The position numbers were made by a program, and so were the translations under genes. From the NCBI GenBank assembly GCA_037952775.1, contig JBANAY010000003.1, positions 124,001 through 188,000 of the forward strand: a stretch of 64,000 nucleotides of DNA, given 5' to 3'. The DNA comes from Clonostachys chloroleuca. Lineage: Eukaryota; Ascomycota; Sordariomycetes; Hypocreales; Bionectriaceae. The notes beneath the pieces were generated by a model. The model saw only the letters and a list, made by a program, of their open reading frames with translations, made no database searches and was not told where the DNA came from. Positions 1 to 10,436 of the stretch are shown piece after piece (within the stretch, counting starts at the first letter, position 1; the number at the start of each line of letters is the position of its first letter).

Positions 1-467
1 ACATCCTTGGTACATCTACGCCAAGACGGCCTAGACCTAAAGTTCAAACTAGCCTCGCTAAAGTAAGCTGGCGGGATATTGTAAAGATCCAATTGGTACA
101 GGGCCCAGTGATAACGATTTCCCCGCATTACTGGGTTCCACTGGAAATGAGATTTGAAGCTACCTGGCCGCCAGCTCCCTCCTTGCCTATCAGGGTCCCA
201 GATAAACCAAGGATAAAAACCCATCAGGTCCCAGTCCCCCCTTCAATCATCCAACCTTACTAGTAGATCGTAGCCTGTAAGATACTTTCCAGTTCACCCA
301 CTGCCTGATCTGATAGACCTTTGATGCCGTGGAGATCCCACACATCGATCAACACTTGAAACCAAGCCAAATCAACAACACACTTGCCCGTTCTCTCCCA
401 CAATATCTATCTCGACAGTCCGTGGCGCTTCATCCCAATTGGCGTGCTCTGACGCGGCACTCTTGTC
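1..467. other. Upstream region of first regulator gene
   Basis: No protein-coding signal that I trust. The last 140 bases are probably the 5' leader of the Zn2Cys6 gene that starts at 468. Short open frames around 329-765 overlap that gene's first exon in other frames and have no family resemblance. Confidence 0.5.
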
Positions 468-2929
468 ATGGGCGGCACAAAGCGCTCATCGGCGTCCGAA
501 GCGCACGAGGCGTCCAAACGACGCGCGCCCTACGCTCCGCGGGCTTGCGATGCCTGTCGTCGACGAAAGGGTCGTTGCAATGGACAGAAGCCATGCGGAT
601 ACTGCCTGGGTCGCGTCATGGAATGTTGCTACTCACACAACCCGGAGGAGCGCCGATCGAATACGGCACAAAATAACAAAGATGCTCAAGACCAAGCTCC
701 AAAGCCAGCGGACTGGGCACCAAAGTAAGCCGTCTTGGCCAGCGGATTTCTCAAAGCGTTACTAATGTGTTCTTAAATCGGACAGTGCAATCCAGTCACT
801 AACCGACCTGGTCGCCACATTGCAGGGACAGTTGAATGCCATCGCAGCACACACCAACGTCTTCCCCGCCGGAAATGGGAGCCTTGACAATCTAGAAGGG
901 ATGGAGCCAGTTTCGCTTAAACAGGTCCAAAGCTTTCCCGTCAGTGGCATGTTGCCTGTCCCAACAATCCCCCCGGCAGTCTCGAAACGTACATCGCAAC
1001 GATTCTACGGGCCAACGAGCCCTGACTACAGTCTGAAAGCCGCCCAGCGACGGGTGCAACAGATGGAGGGCAGTGACACAAGCCCAAGCGGTCAAACGGT
1101 TTCCACCCTCGATGATGACCAGAGCGAAGACGACGAAGAATCCAGCCCCAGCGTGACTGGTCAAATCGCAAATGCCCATTCGATGGGCCACGTACGAAGC
1201 ACAGCGCCGTTGCAATTTCTGGCTCTTTTCACGAGGCACGAGGCCATGCGCCTCATCAAGGTATACCACGAAGCGATTGGCGAGCTTCATCCCATCTGCG
1301 ACATTGATAAGCTCCTAGAGCAAATGGAGTGGCTGTACAGCTGGTCAAATGGCACACGGGAAGAGATTGATCCTACGGTAGACGAGGACGCCATTTTGAT
1401 TCTCAACCTTGTCTTATCTATTGCCTTGTGCGCCGAGGAGGCCTCGAAGTCCTTTGCGGCTGGTGCACTCTACAACAGCTATCGCGATCTTGTTGTTGCG
1501 AGGCAATCAACGCCGGCTGTCAACATTCGGCATGTCATCATCGCCATACTGGAGGTTTGCGCCCCTTGTCCCCCCTCCTGGGAAAGCCTATTATCCTGAC
1601 ATCTGGACTCATTACAGGGCTTCTTCCATTTCTACATGTGTAGCCCCCGTTTGGCTTGGCGAATGATTGGACTGGCTGGCCGCATCGCCATGGAAATGGG
1701 GTTCCATAGCCTGGACGTTTGCAAAGAGTATATCCAGACTGATCGACAACGCGCCGAGGTGTCCATCATCTCCTGTACCATAGTCATTTTGGACCGGCAG
1801 TGGAGCGCGGCCACGGGCTTGCGACCAAACTTTCAAACCTCAGATTTTGACATGGCACAGGCATCTTTGGTAGGAAAGATCCCAGACGCTCTCTCCGTGG
1901 ACTATAGACGGACCCTTGGTCAAGTGGACTAACTCATCTTTACAACAGGTCGATACGCCCTATTTGAAAGCCATGATGGCATTCACACTCGTAAGCGACA
2001 ATTTCAACGAGCCCATCGCCCGAGCCGCTCGAGGAAACATGTATGTGGATGATGATGGCCTCGAGGTAGCTGCATTCCAGATCAAGCAGTGGCGAAAGCG
2101 AGCTCTGGAGAATCACAACTTCATACACCCAAACGAATGGTCCGATTCCACCCCCAAGCCTCCAGCTTGGACACTGGTCCTTTATCTTCGATCTATTGCT
2201 GTCCAGGGCATCCTGCTCCGTTCATTTTTTCTTGCCAACCCAGACGTAACCGACGTGAAGAAGATCAAGATCGGCTTGAAGCTTGTATCAGACTCAATTG
2301 GGGTCCTCTCCATCCTGGATAAGACAACGAATATATACAGGCTGCAGCATCCACATTTTCAACACTTTTTGTCGACCTCGTGCGCCCTATTGTTCCTCAT
2401 CGTAGCATATACAGAACACAAGAGAGCAACCTCGTCACCGGAATTCCCGAACGACTATGCAGAAACAGTCGGCTCAAATTTCGAGGCTGCACTCAATCTC
2501 TCGGCCGCCTACAGAAGAACATTCCGGCAGTCGCACAAGCTTTGGAAGCGCATAATCGCTATGAAAGAACCTCTGATTCGCCTGAGCATTCTACCTAATG
2601 AAGCCCGACGTGAAGGAAAAGCTGCATTCAGCGGGCCAGTAGCTGTTACTGAGGTCCCAATAGACCAGAGGAGTCAGAGCAGCGAGATGTCTTTGAAACC
2701 ATCCGACAAGGGCTCGTCGTCCATGTTAGACCCAGTCATCACAGACGAGGATTGGGTAGAATTCGACATGCAGTGTGGGCCTCAACGTAGTAACTTGAAC
2801 GTGATGGGTGCATTGCCCGCTGCCATTGCCGACAGCGACTCCACCATGGATGTGCTTGATCCGCTCTTCCTGGACTGGCCCATGTACGCGGCGCCTACGC
2901 AGAGGTTCTTTTCGGAGAGCACGTTCTAA
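468..2929 (+). CDS. Zn2Cys6 fungal-specific transcription factor (regulator 1)
   Basis: Nuclear DNA-binding regulator, about 752 aa from four exons: 468-724, 786-1554, 1618-1869 and 1949-2929. The exon sum is in frame. A binuclear zinc cluster lies at about residues 27-52 (ACDACRRRKGRCNG, then CGYC and a final Cys), followed by a basic, acidic-serine linker. The fungal_trans middle domain follows at about residues 240-500, with a typical RMIGLAGRIAMEMGFHS helix. The third intron uses donor GTAGGA at 1870 and a CTAAC branch site just before acceptor 1948. The gene sits at the left edge of the aromatic catabolic cluster, next to the N-acetyltransferase, so it is a candidate pathway activator. 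That role is inferred from position only; the effector and target genes cannot be read from the sequence. Confidence 0.9.
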
Positions 2930-3536
2930 GACTACGCTCGAGCTCGCCTTGGTATCAATACTACTACATCGCAGCAATACTACAACTATCAAGAGACAAA
3001 CAGAACTTGTCCATCACACAACAGCAATACAAAACAATTGAATATGATCCATGAGGCGAGAAACACTGGTTTGCTAGCCAGGCCTAGCGCCTATGCGGGA
3101 AAGAACAATACATCCACACAGGTAGTATAGCCGCAGTTGGTATCTCCCAGAAGGAAGCTCGCTTATTACCCGGATCGTGATTACAAATCACAGTCTGCAT
3201 GCATATCACCCGAAATGCGGGTCGATTGGAACTCGCTGTCATTTCGGGGACCTCGGGAGGGAGTCGGGGCTAGTTCCGGATACCTAGGAGGCACAGAGAA
3301 GATAGAGACAGTGTCCGTATCCATGATGGGAGTGGTTTCATACTGTACTATATTGATCAGTCCCGCTGTGTCCCTACCCGACGTCAACGAAGGCACCGTC
3401 CTCAGTGATGAACTAAACTCGGATAATGTGCACTAAGGAATATGTTCAGAACGACCGTAAATACTCACTCCAACGCGTCGGCTAACGCTTTGGCCAACAG
3501 CCAAATACACGACACGTAGCAAGGAGAGCAAACACA
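2930..3536. other. Intergenic region between regulator 1 and NAT gene
   Basis: About 600 bases without a convincing gene. It contains GC-rich CGG-type motifs at 3241-3281, including TTCCGGAT at 3274-3281, a near match to the palindrome found in other promoters of the cluster. It probably holds the terminator of the regulator and the NAT promoter. Confidence 0.45.
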
Positions 3537-4517
3537 ATGATAGGCAAGAGGACCTACAATCAACAGGAGCTGAACGCTTATTTCTCCCGTATTGCGCTTC
3601 CTTCCAGGCACCAAAAACAAGATGTGTCTTCGTGGACGCCTCAGGAGCAGTTACAATACCTAGGCCTACTTCAAAAGCATCAGCTCATGACCGTTCCGTT
3701 TGAAAATCTCGACCTTCATTACTCATGGAACCGCGTTATTCACCTAGGTGCAGATCATCTCTTCCGGAAAATCGTGCTGAGTCCGGGCCGGGGAGGCTAC
3801 TGCATGGAGAACAACTCGCTCTTTCATTTTGTGCTTTTGTCTCTAGGGTTCAAAGCCTACATGGTCAGCGCGCGAGTATACGATAGCGCCAAATCATCGT
3901 ACGGAGGCTTTACACACTGTCTAAACATTGTCAGAATCGGTGACTTGAGTTACGGTGTCGATGTCTGCTTTGGGTCGCATGTGCCTGTGCATCCGTTCAA
4001 ACTAACGGAAGGCTTGGTGCAACAGCATCTGCCACCAGGCCAACTAAGATTACGGTACGACTCGTTGCCTGGTGGGCTCTCAGCACAGAAGCTATGGATA
4101 TACGAGCAAAGGATCACCGATACGTCGACTTGGTCCCCATTCTACTGCTTTGCCGATTTTGAAATCCTGCCTCCTGACTTGGCGGTGATGAATCTATGGC
4201 CGTCTAAGCAACCCTCAAGTTTCTTCACGTACAAAGTGATGCTTGTGCGATTCACAACAGAGGATGAGTTTTACTACCCAAGCCTTGATGAAGAGCTCAA
4301 CACCCCGCCTAACCCTGGGGCTAGAGCTGGCGATATTGACGGGCAGCTGATACTGGATGGGCACACTATGAAATGGCGGAAACAAGGTATTAAGCAATGG
4401 GAGATTGTTTTGAAGAGCGAGACGGAGCGAATTCAGGCCTTGAAGACGTGGTTCAACATCAGTTTATGTACAGATGAGCAGAATGCGGTCCTGGGAACAG
4501 CGGCAGCAATATCTTGA
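3537..4517 (+). CDS. Arylamine N-acetyltransferase (NAT)
   Basis: Cytosolic enzyme expected to transfer an acyl group from acyl-CoA to arylamines through a cysteine intermediate. It is an intronless frame of 326 aa, slightly longer than bacterial NATs (about 280) and usual for fungal ones. The catalytic triad is readable: Cys89 in RGGYCMENN, His127 in GGFTHCLN and Asp142 in YGVDVCFG. The N-terminal FENLDLHY segment is also typical of the family. In Fusarium, homologous NATs detoxify aminophenols derived from benzoxazolinone, so a role in an aromatic catabolic cluster fits, but the substrate here is unknown. The gene converges on the flavin prenyltransferase gene with only 28 bases between the stop codons. 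Confidence 0.92.
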   Translation: MIGKRTYNQQELNAYFSRIALPSRHQKQDVSSWTPQEQLQYLGLLQKHQLMTVPFENLDLHYSWNRVIHLGADHLFRKIVLSPGRGGYCMENNSLFHFVLLSLGFKAYMVSARVYDSAKSSYGGFTHCLNIVRIGDLSYGVDVCFGSHVPVHPFKLTEGLVQQHLPPGQLRLRYDSLPGGLSAQKLWIYEQRITDTSTWSPFYCFADFEILPPDLAVMNLWPSKQPSSFFTYKVMLVRFTTEDEFYYPSLDEELNTPPNPGARAGDIDGQLILDGHTMKWRKQGIKQWEIVLKSETERIQALKTWFNISLCTDEQNAVLGTAAAIS

Positions 4518-4545
4518 TCAAGAATCTGTTGGTCGCGAGCTAAAA

Positions 4546-5382
4546 TTACATTGCTGCAGCCATTGGCTCTGCCTCCGCTATTGGCCGTGCTTGCCCCCTT
4601 TTAGGCTTTTCAAATCCATTCCACCTTGCAAAATCATCCGTATATATCTCAAAGCAGTCCAGCATCCTCCCGACACTTTGCATGATAATATCATCTAATG
4701 AGTTTGGCCGCGTATAAAATGCAGGAACAGGAGGGAAAATGATGGCGCCTGCACGGCGGAGAAATAACATGTTATCGAGGTGAATATCACTCAACGGCGT
4801 CTCTCTCACCGCCAGCATTAGCTTCCGGTTCTCTTTGATTGAAACATCTGCAGCTCGGGATATAAGGTCGTCGCAATACCCTGATCGGATAGCCGCAAGA
4901 GTCTTCATGCTGCAGGGCAGCACGGCCATGCCATCGTGGATGAAAGATCCGCTGGCTATGGGAGCCGACATATCCTTGGCCGTATATACTCGGGAAGCAA
5001 GGGCATGAATTTCATATTCCGTCAAGGATGTCTCATACTTCAGCGTCGCTAATGCCCACTTGCTCATGATGAGATGAGTCTCTACACCGAGATCACGAAG
5101 CACTTTTAGCATATGAACTGCAAATAGAGCGCCTGTGGCACCGGTGATGCCAATAACAATTCGTTTTGGGCGACAAGCCTTGGGTTCTGACGTTCCGTAT
5201 ATCCGATTTTGTGATCGTGCGTTGGTCTCAACTTGCAAGGGCAATCGTACGCGTCCAGCTTGACTGGAGCTGTGAGATTGCCGCTGCGATGGTGATTGAA
5301 ATTGGTCAACTTTCCCCAAGACTGAGGGTTGTGAACCAAGGCGCCCATACAATAATCTTGGACAACGGTTGAATCGATACAT
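4546..5382 (-). CDS. PAD1: Flavin prenyltransferase, UbiX/Pad1 family
   Basis: Makes prenylated FMN, the cofactor required by UbiD/Fdc1-type decarboxylases. Single exon, 278 aa. The first 65-70 residues are rich in Arg, Ser and Gln and poor in acid residues, consistent with a mitochondrial presequence as in yeast Pad1. The catalytic flavoprotein domain follows, beginning with IVIGITGATGA at about residue 72, with the family segments MSKWA, SGSFIHDGMAVLPCSMKTLA and the C-terminal VPAFYTRP. It is divergent from the UbiD gene at 5725 and shares a 342-bp promoter with it, which is the expected partnership of cofactor maker and user. The call is secure at family level; targeting is inferred. Confidence 0.93.
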   Translation of the reverse strand: MYRFNRCPRLLYGRLGSQPSVLGKVDQFQSPSQRQSHSSSQAGRVRLPLQVETNARSQNRIYGTSEPKACRPKRIVIGITGATGALFAVHMLKVLRDLGVETHLIMSKWALATLKYETSLTEYEIHALASRVYTAKDMSAPIASGSFIHDGMAVLPCSMKTLAAIRSGYCDDLISRAADVSIKENRKLMLAVRETPLSDIHLDNMLFLRRAGAIIFPPVPAFYTRPNSLDDIIMQSVGRMLDCFEIYTDDFARWNGFEKPKRGQARPIAEAEPMAAAM

Positions 5383-5724
5383 GATGCGTTATTGAAGTGA
5401 TGCTGAACCTACAATTAACACACAAAAAGAGACCTGAGGAAGCTTGAACTTATTGTCCTCTAGGTACCTAACCTAGTCTGAGTCAATAGCCCGAATTAGC
5501 TGGGTGAAATCGAGATGTTCCCTTGACGGAACCTTCTCCGGAACCATCGTTCCGATAGTGTGGGACTTGCATGAACTCTGATAGTAGCTCAACGTCCGAC
5601 TAGGGACCACTTTGATAAAGGCATGTATCTACAGTCTTGAGAAAAGACATCTCATCGCAAAGTGTATTGAAATTTCGCAGCACCTGAATATAACACTCTG
5701 TGAAATTCACACGGCAAAATCAAC
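5383..5724. promoter_or_regulatory. Shared divergent promoter of UbiX and UbiD genes
   Basis: A 342-bp spacer between two divergent starts. It carries TCTCCGGAACC at about 5535-5545 and GTTCCGAT at about 5549-5556, two close copies of the TTCCGGAA-like motif seen upstream of other cluster genes. A CAAT-like and A/T-rich stretch precedes the UbiD start. Co-regulation of cofactor synthesis and decarboxylase is inferred. Confidence 0.5.
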
Positions 5725-7331
5725 ATGGCCACCTTGAACACCACAGACGACATCACAACGAAGGCCCAGCTGGACTTCCGCACGTTCATCGACCTTTTAC
5801 GACAAGACAATGACTTGGTAGAAATCGATCGCGAGATTGACCCTTACCTCGAAGTCGGTGCCATAGTCAGACGGGTCAGCGAGACCAACGACAAGGCGCC
5901 TTTGTTTAACAACATCAAGGGTGCCCAGAAAGGCCTATGGAGGATGTTTGGGAACGCCGCGAGTCTTAGAAGGGATGAAAAGGAAAAATACGGAAGGGTT
6001 GCCCGGAACCTTGGCCTCTCTAGCGACTCAAGCTGGTCTGACATCTGCGTCAGAATTCAAGCAGGCAAGCGAGCCACGCCGCTTGCACCCAACGTCTTGT
6101 CATCCGGGCCTTGCAAGGAGAATAAAATATTTGGTGATGAGATTGATCTCAACAAATTGCCTGTGCCAATGCTTCACATGGAAGACGGTGGAAAGTATCT
6201 TCAGACATACGGCATCCATGTCTTGCGTACCCCTGACGGCTCATGGACCAATTGGTCGATTTTCCGCGGCATGGTTCACGATAAGAACCACCTTGTCGCT
6301 CAAGTGAATCCTCGCCAGCACAACTATGTTGTAAGAGAGAAGTGGAGAGAGGCCGGTCATTCAGAGGTCCCATGGGCGTTGGCGCTCGGCGTGCCACCGG
6401 CAGCGACAATGGCGGCCGCCATGCCCATTCCGGAGGGAATATCCGAAGGTGAATACGTTGGATCAATCGTTGGAAAGCCCTTGGACCTCGTCAAATGTGA
6501 ATTGAGCGATCTGCTGGTTCCTGCCAATAGTGAAATCATCCTAGAGGGCACCACGTCACTGACAGAAACTGCCTACGAGGGTCCGTTTGGAGATTATCTG
6601 GGCTACGTGTTTGACGATGATCGTCGTCTTATGCCGCTATTCAAAATCAACGCGATTACATATCGTAACGATGCCATTTTGCCGGTTTCTGTACCTGGTA
6701 GAATTACTGACGAGTCGGTAAGTGCCTCACCATGCCCTCATTGTGTTTCCTTTCATCTTGTTTCTGGCAAAAGGCTGACCATGGGTCCTGAAGCACACCA
6801 CTGCAGCGATGGCTGCTTCCGAAGTACTCGAATTCTGCAAGAAGCATGGGCTGCCAATCAAGGATGCCTATGCACCCCTCGAGACGCATGCGACTTGGTG
6901 TGCCCTGCAGGTTGACACTGATGAGCTACGTAAACTGCAGACCAACTCTAGAGACTTCTGTATGAAGCTTGGAGGGCTCTTGTTTCACAAACAAGTCTTC
7001 AATGCTCATCAATAGGTTCTTGGTTGTTGGGGATGACATCAATATTTACGAATTCAAGGATTTGATATGGGCGTTCGTCACACGCTGTCGTCCTGGGAAT
7101 GATGAATATTTGTTTGATGATGTGCCTGGATTCCCTCTTACACCTTACATGTCTCACGGTACTGGCAGCAAGACACGTGGTGGCAAGTTGATATCGGATT
7201 GCCTATTCCGCATGGAGTACACAGATGCGAATAGTTTCCGACCAGTCAACTTTGATACTTCGTATCCAAGCTCTGTGAAGACAAAGATTGAGTCTATGTG
7301 GAAAGAGCTTGGGTTTTTGGGCCAAGATTGA
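5725..7331 (+). CDS. UbiD-family decarboxylase (Fdc1-like), one-base frameshift in exon 2
   Basis: Prenyl-FMN-dependent reversible decarboxylase of aromatic or alpha,beta-unsaturated acids. Exons are 5725-6717 and 6794-7331, with a clean intron whose join reads GRITDES|HTTAAMAASEVLEF. Family landmarks include TNWSIFRGMV (the active-site Arg region) and ETAYEGPFGDYLGY. The family acid after EGPFG is Asp here, where Fdc1 has Glu282. From VDTDELRKLQ to GLLFHK the protein is in one frame, but the conserved continuation NRFLVVGDDINIYEFKDLIWAF is one base out of phase. A single surplus base near 6985-6995 explains this: removing it gives exactly 509 aa, the normal family length. This is either an assembly indel or a recent null allele. 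The partner UbiX gene is divergent next door. The substrate is not determinable. Confidence 0.85.
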
Positions 7332-7750
7332 ATGGCACGCGCAACCTAGATAAGCCTCGGAAATGATATGGAATGAACACTCTAAGAACAAATTCAATTT
7401 GTGCGTTGTAAGGACCCAGCCTTCTGTGAGCTACCCAGATTGCACCCTAGACGAGCATGATTAGCGTAGCAAAGATAAGACAATGACGTTCCGGAACCGG
7501 TATTCTAGGAATGATGCAGGACGAAAAGCATGCTAACCATATCGGAGCATCCCATTTATCCCCTATCACCCTTGATATCGGGGATACACCCGGTGTCACG
7601 ATGGAAATCGATTTGAGCAAAAATATATAGCTTCCCCCGCAAGTCTCGGCTCCCTCGACACAAAAGGCCTATTCAAAATCGCCCACCACACACAGAGTGC
7701 ATACACTTAAAGAAACTCTGAACATCAATTTGAAAGCAATACAATTGGAA
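7332..7750. other. Intergenic region upstream of MFS permease
   Basis: About 420 bases with no gene. It contains a perfect TTCCGGAA palindrome at 7489-7496, about 255 bp before the permease start, and an A/T-rich TATA-like stretch (AAATATATAG) near 7620. Confidence 0.5.
7489..7496. promoter_or_regulatory. TTCCGGAA palindrome, candidate cluster operator
   Basis: A perfect octamer palindrome in the context GTTCCGGAACCGG. Overlapping inverted CCG/CGG triplets are a common target type for Zn2Cys6 regulators, and two such regulators are in this cluster. The same octamer occurs in two other intergenic regions of the cluster. Binding is inferred. Confidence 0.4.
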
Positions 7751-9560
7751 ATGGCTAACACTTTGCAGTCGAAAATTGACAAGGCTGCTGTTAACTTCAA
7801 GATGAGAGATGAATCAGTTGTGCCGGTTGACAAAATTTCGGTTGATGATTTGGATCACGTCACGTCTATTGCGAATGGACAAGGAGAACAGTGAGACAGC
7901 CCCTATCCTTAGAATGTTACCTCCTAATCATAACCTAACATTTGGAACTGTTAGGGCCTTTATCGCAGATGCGGCTTCTGATTCCAAATTGAGGTTGAAG
8001 ATTGACTTGTATATTCTGCCAATGGTCACCATCATCTATTGTTTGTCACACCGTCACCCGCCCCGCTAATGGGCGTATGGAATTCCGTACTAATAATGAC
8101 AATTCGACATAGTGCTCTGCTTTATTGACCGCGCAAACATTGGTGAGCCTTTTCATTATCGGATTTCTCGAGTTGAAGCAAGCTTACACTCTCATAGGCA
8201 ACGCGAGAATTGCTGGTCTGGAGGCAGACCTCAATATGAAAGGGTACGATTTTAACATTTGTCTGTCAGTTTTCTACATCTCGTACATCATCTTTGAGAT
8301 TCCAGGCAACATTCTCTGTAAGATTATGGGCCCAGGCTGGTTTATCCCAGCTTGTTGCTTGGGCTTTGGCATATGCACGATTTGCACCGCTTTTGTTCAA
8401 AGCTTTGCCGCTTTATGTGGCCTCCGCTTTGTATTAGGCATTTTCGAGGCTGCAATGTTGCCAGCCACAGTCTATTACTTGTCGAGGTGGTACAAGCGGG
8501 ACGAGCTTACGTTCCGACTCTCTTTTTTCATCATCTCCGCCTCATTATCTGGTGCTTTCGGTGGTCTTCTCGCTTCAGCGATATTATCCATCGGTCGGAT
8601 GGGTAGCATCACTTCGTGGAAGATGATATTCGCTATAGAAGGTTCGTCATTCTTTCTTCAAGCATCGATGTCATGCCTATGTAGTATTCTAACATTTGCT
8701 CGCAAGGCATTGTCACAGTTGGATTCGCGCTGCTCGGCTTCGCTGTCATGACGGATCGAGCAGAGACTGCTATCTGGCTCTCGAATGCGGAAAAGGAGCA
8801 AATATCGGCTCGCATCAAGGCGGAGCGCATTGGCACAACCGAGGTTCTGGACAAGTTTGACAGGAAGAAATTCAAACGCGGCATCTTTAACCCAGTCGTG
8901 CTGGCCACCTCCATGACGCTTTGCTTTAACAACATCACGGTCCATGGCTTGTCATTTTTCTTGCCGACCATTGTGAAAACAATCTTCCCAGACAGGACTG
9001 TTAGAGATCAACAACTCTTGACGGTTCCCCCCTATGCGTTGGGAACAATTACTTGTCTCATAATCTGCTATCTGAGCTGGAAAATGGACAGGCGAACTAT
9101 TTTTCTCATCCTTTGCCCGCCTTTTTCCATCATTGGCTACAGCATGTTCCTGGCTTCGACAACCGCTCATGTCAGATATGGAGCCACATTCCTTCCTGTT
9201 GTGGGCATATTTGCTGTCGGGGCACTCACCAATTCCCATGTCTCGGCAAACGTGGTTTCGGACACTGCCAGGTCATCTGCTGTGGCTACCAACGCTATGT
9301 TTGGTAACATCGGTGGATTGGTCTCGACTTGGGCCTTTTTGCCGTTCGATGGGCCCCTTTACCCAATTGGAAATGCTTTAAATCTGGGTGTTCAAAGTGG
9401 CATTTTTGCAGTTGCCCTGGGCATGTACTTCTGGATCAATCGCAACAACAAAGCCAGAGCTCAGAGGGATGCCGAGGCCGAACTGGCCGTAAAACATTGC
9501 TGGAAATTCAAGATCTTGACTGGAAACACCCTGGGTTCCGATGGCACAACTGAAACGTAG
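7751..9560 (+). CDS. MFS permease, anion:cation symporter (Dal5/Tna1-like) family
   Basis: Plasma-membrane uptake carrier, probably for an organic anion such as an aromatic carboxylate. Five exons (7751-7890, 7955-8040, 8113-8142, 8198-8641, 8707-9560) join in phase to 517 aa. The first ATG in frame, at 7751, is used. A hydrophilic N-terminus of about 60 residues leads to KIDLYILPMVTIIY, then the split motif CFIDRANIGNARIAGLEADL, the ACS-family signature after helix 1. About twelve hydrophobic segments follow, with a central charged loop (about residues 250-290) and the usual late motif NVVSDTARSSAVATNAMFGNIGG. Exon 3 is only 30 bases. It lies between the UbiD and FMO genes, which suggests import of the pathway substrate. 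Family members carry allantoate, nicotinate, pantothenate or phthalate-like acids, so the substrate is open. Confidence 0.9.
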
Positions 9561-10436
9561 AAACTATGGACGTGTACTAGCAGTGTGGCTCTCGATTAGA
9601 TGAAGGGTGGCTCTCCGACGCATGGTGGATTTATCTGTCAAATCGGATCGCCACCTACAACGGGCTTCACGTTGGCTGCTTAGTGTAGACTGATCCCCCC
9701 AAGTGGCTAGAGTGAGTGCCGGGTTGCCTCGTCGCGAAGATACACAATATTGTTAACGTACCTATTCGCTGAATTGTGATGAGTGCGCGCTATGTCATGT
9801 ACGAGAGAACTGTCTCTTGATGTACTCTAAGTTCAACTATGACTACTCAAGTGCACGATATTCTACATATCCAATCGCCCGTATCTTTCGGGCATGGCTG
9901 TCTAACCTGTGACGGATGTTTACATTGCGATATCCTGATCTCATTCGAGTGGGAAAAGGAAAACAATCACGTTTCATAGTCAAGGCCTCCATAAGTCGAC
10001 CTTTGTCTTGTAGGGTAGCATGGGCAATTTTTCACAGTATCCAAAATTCTCCTCCTTGCGTAACGTGGCACTGGGTTTTTTCTGGCTCACCCATCGGTTT
10101 GAAGCTAAGCCGGGGAGCCGTCGGAAGCGTTACCCACATTATACGGAGGCCGGTTGACCTCCGCAGTTCCTATGATTCTAAGCCAGATAGTTTCATTCCG
10201 GTTCCGAATGCGGCTAATGAGGAGCTACGGAAGGAACTTACCCTCTAATCATAAGCGGCTATCCGCAATGGAAGCCCCGAAGGGTATCAAATCACACGAT
10301 AGCCTTATCTTAATGTCTCCTAGTTTAGATGGCAAGAGAGGGTTAGCAAAAAGTTGATTAAATACTCAAAACCCACACGACATCATCACTTCAGTATTGG
10401 ACAAATATTTATCAAAATTGTTCGAGCGCTTGGAAG
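9561..10436. other. Intergenic region upstream of FMO-like gene
   Basis: About 880 bases with no supported gene. An open frame at 9916-10248 has no family resemblance. At 10195-10208 there is TTCCGG followed directly by TTCCGAA, a variant of the cluster motif about 235 bp before the next start. Confidence 0.45.

Noticed and set aside
892..1290. Minus-strand open frame of 132 codons inside regulator 1
   Set aside because: Antisense shadow of the second exon, with no family features.
6960..7015. Possible 56-nt intron (GTATGA to ATAG) that might explain the UbiD frame break
   Set aside because: Removing it leaves the frame wrong by one base and deletes a conserved stretch of normal length; a single surplus base fits the protein better.
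9916..10248. Plus-strand open frame of 110 codons in the permease-FMO spacer
   Set aside because: No recognisable motif, and it overlaps the promoter motif region.
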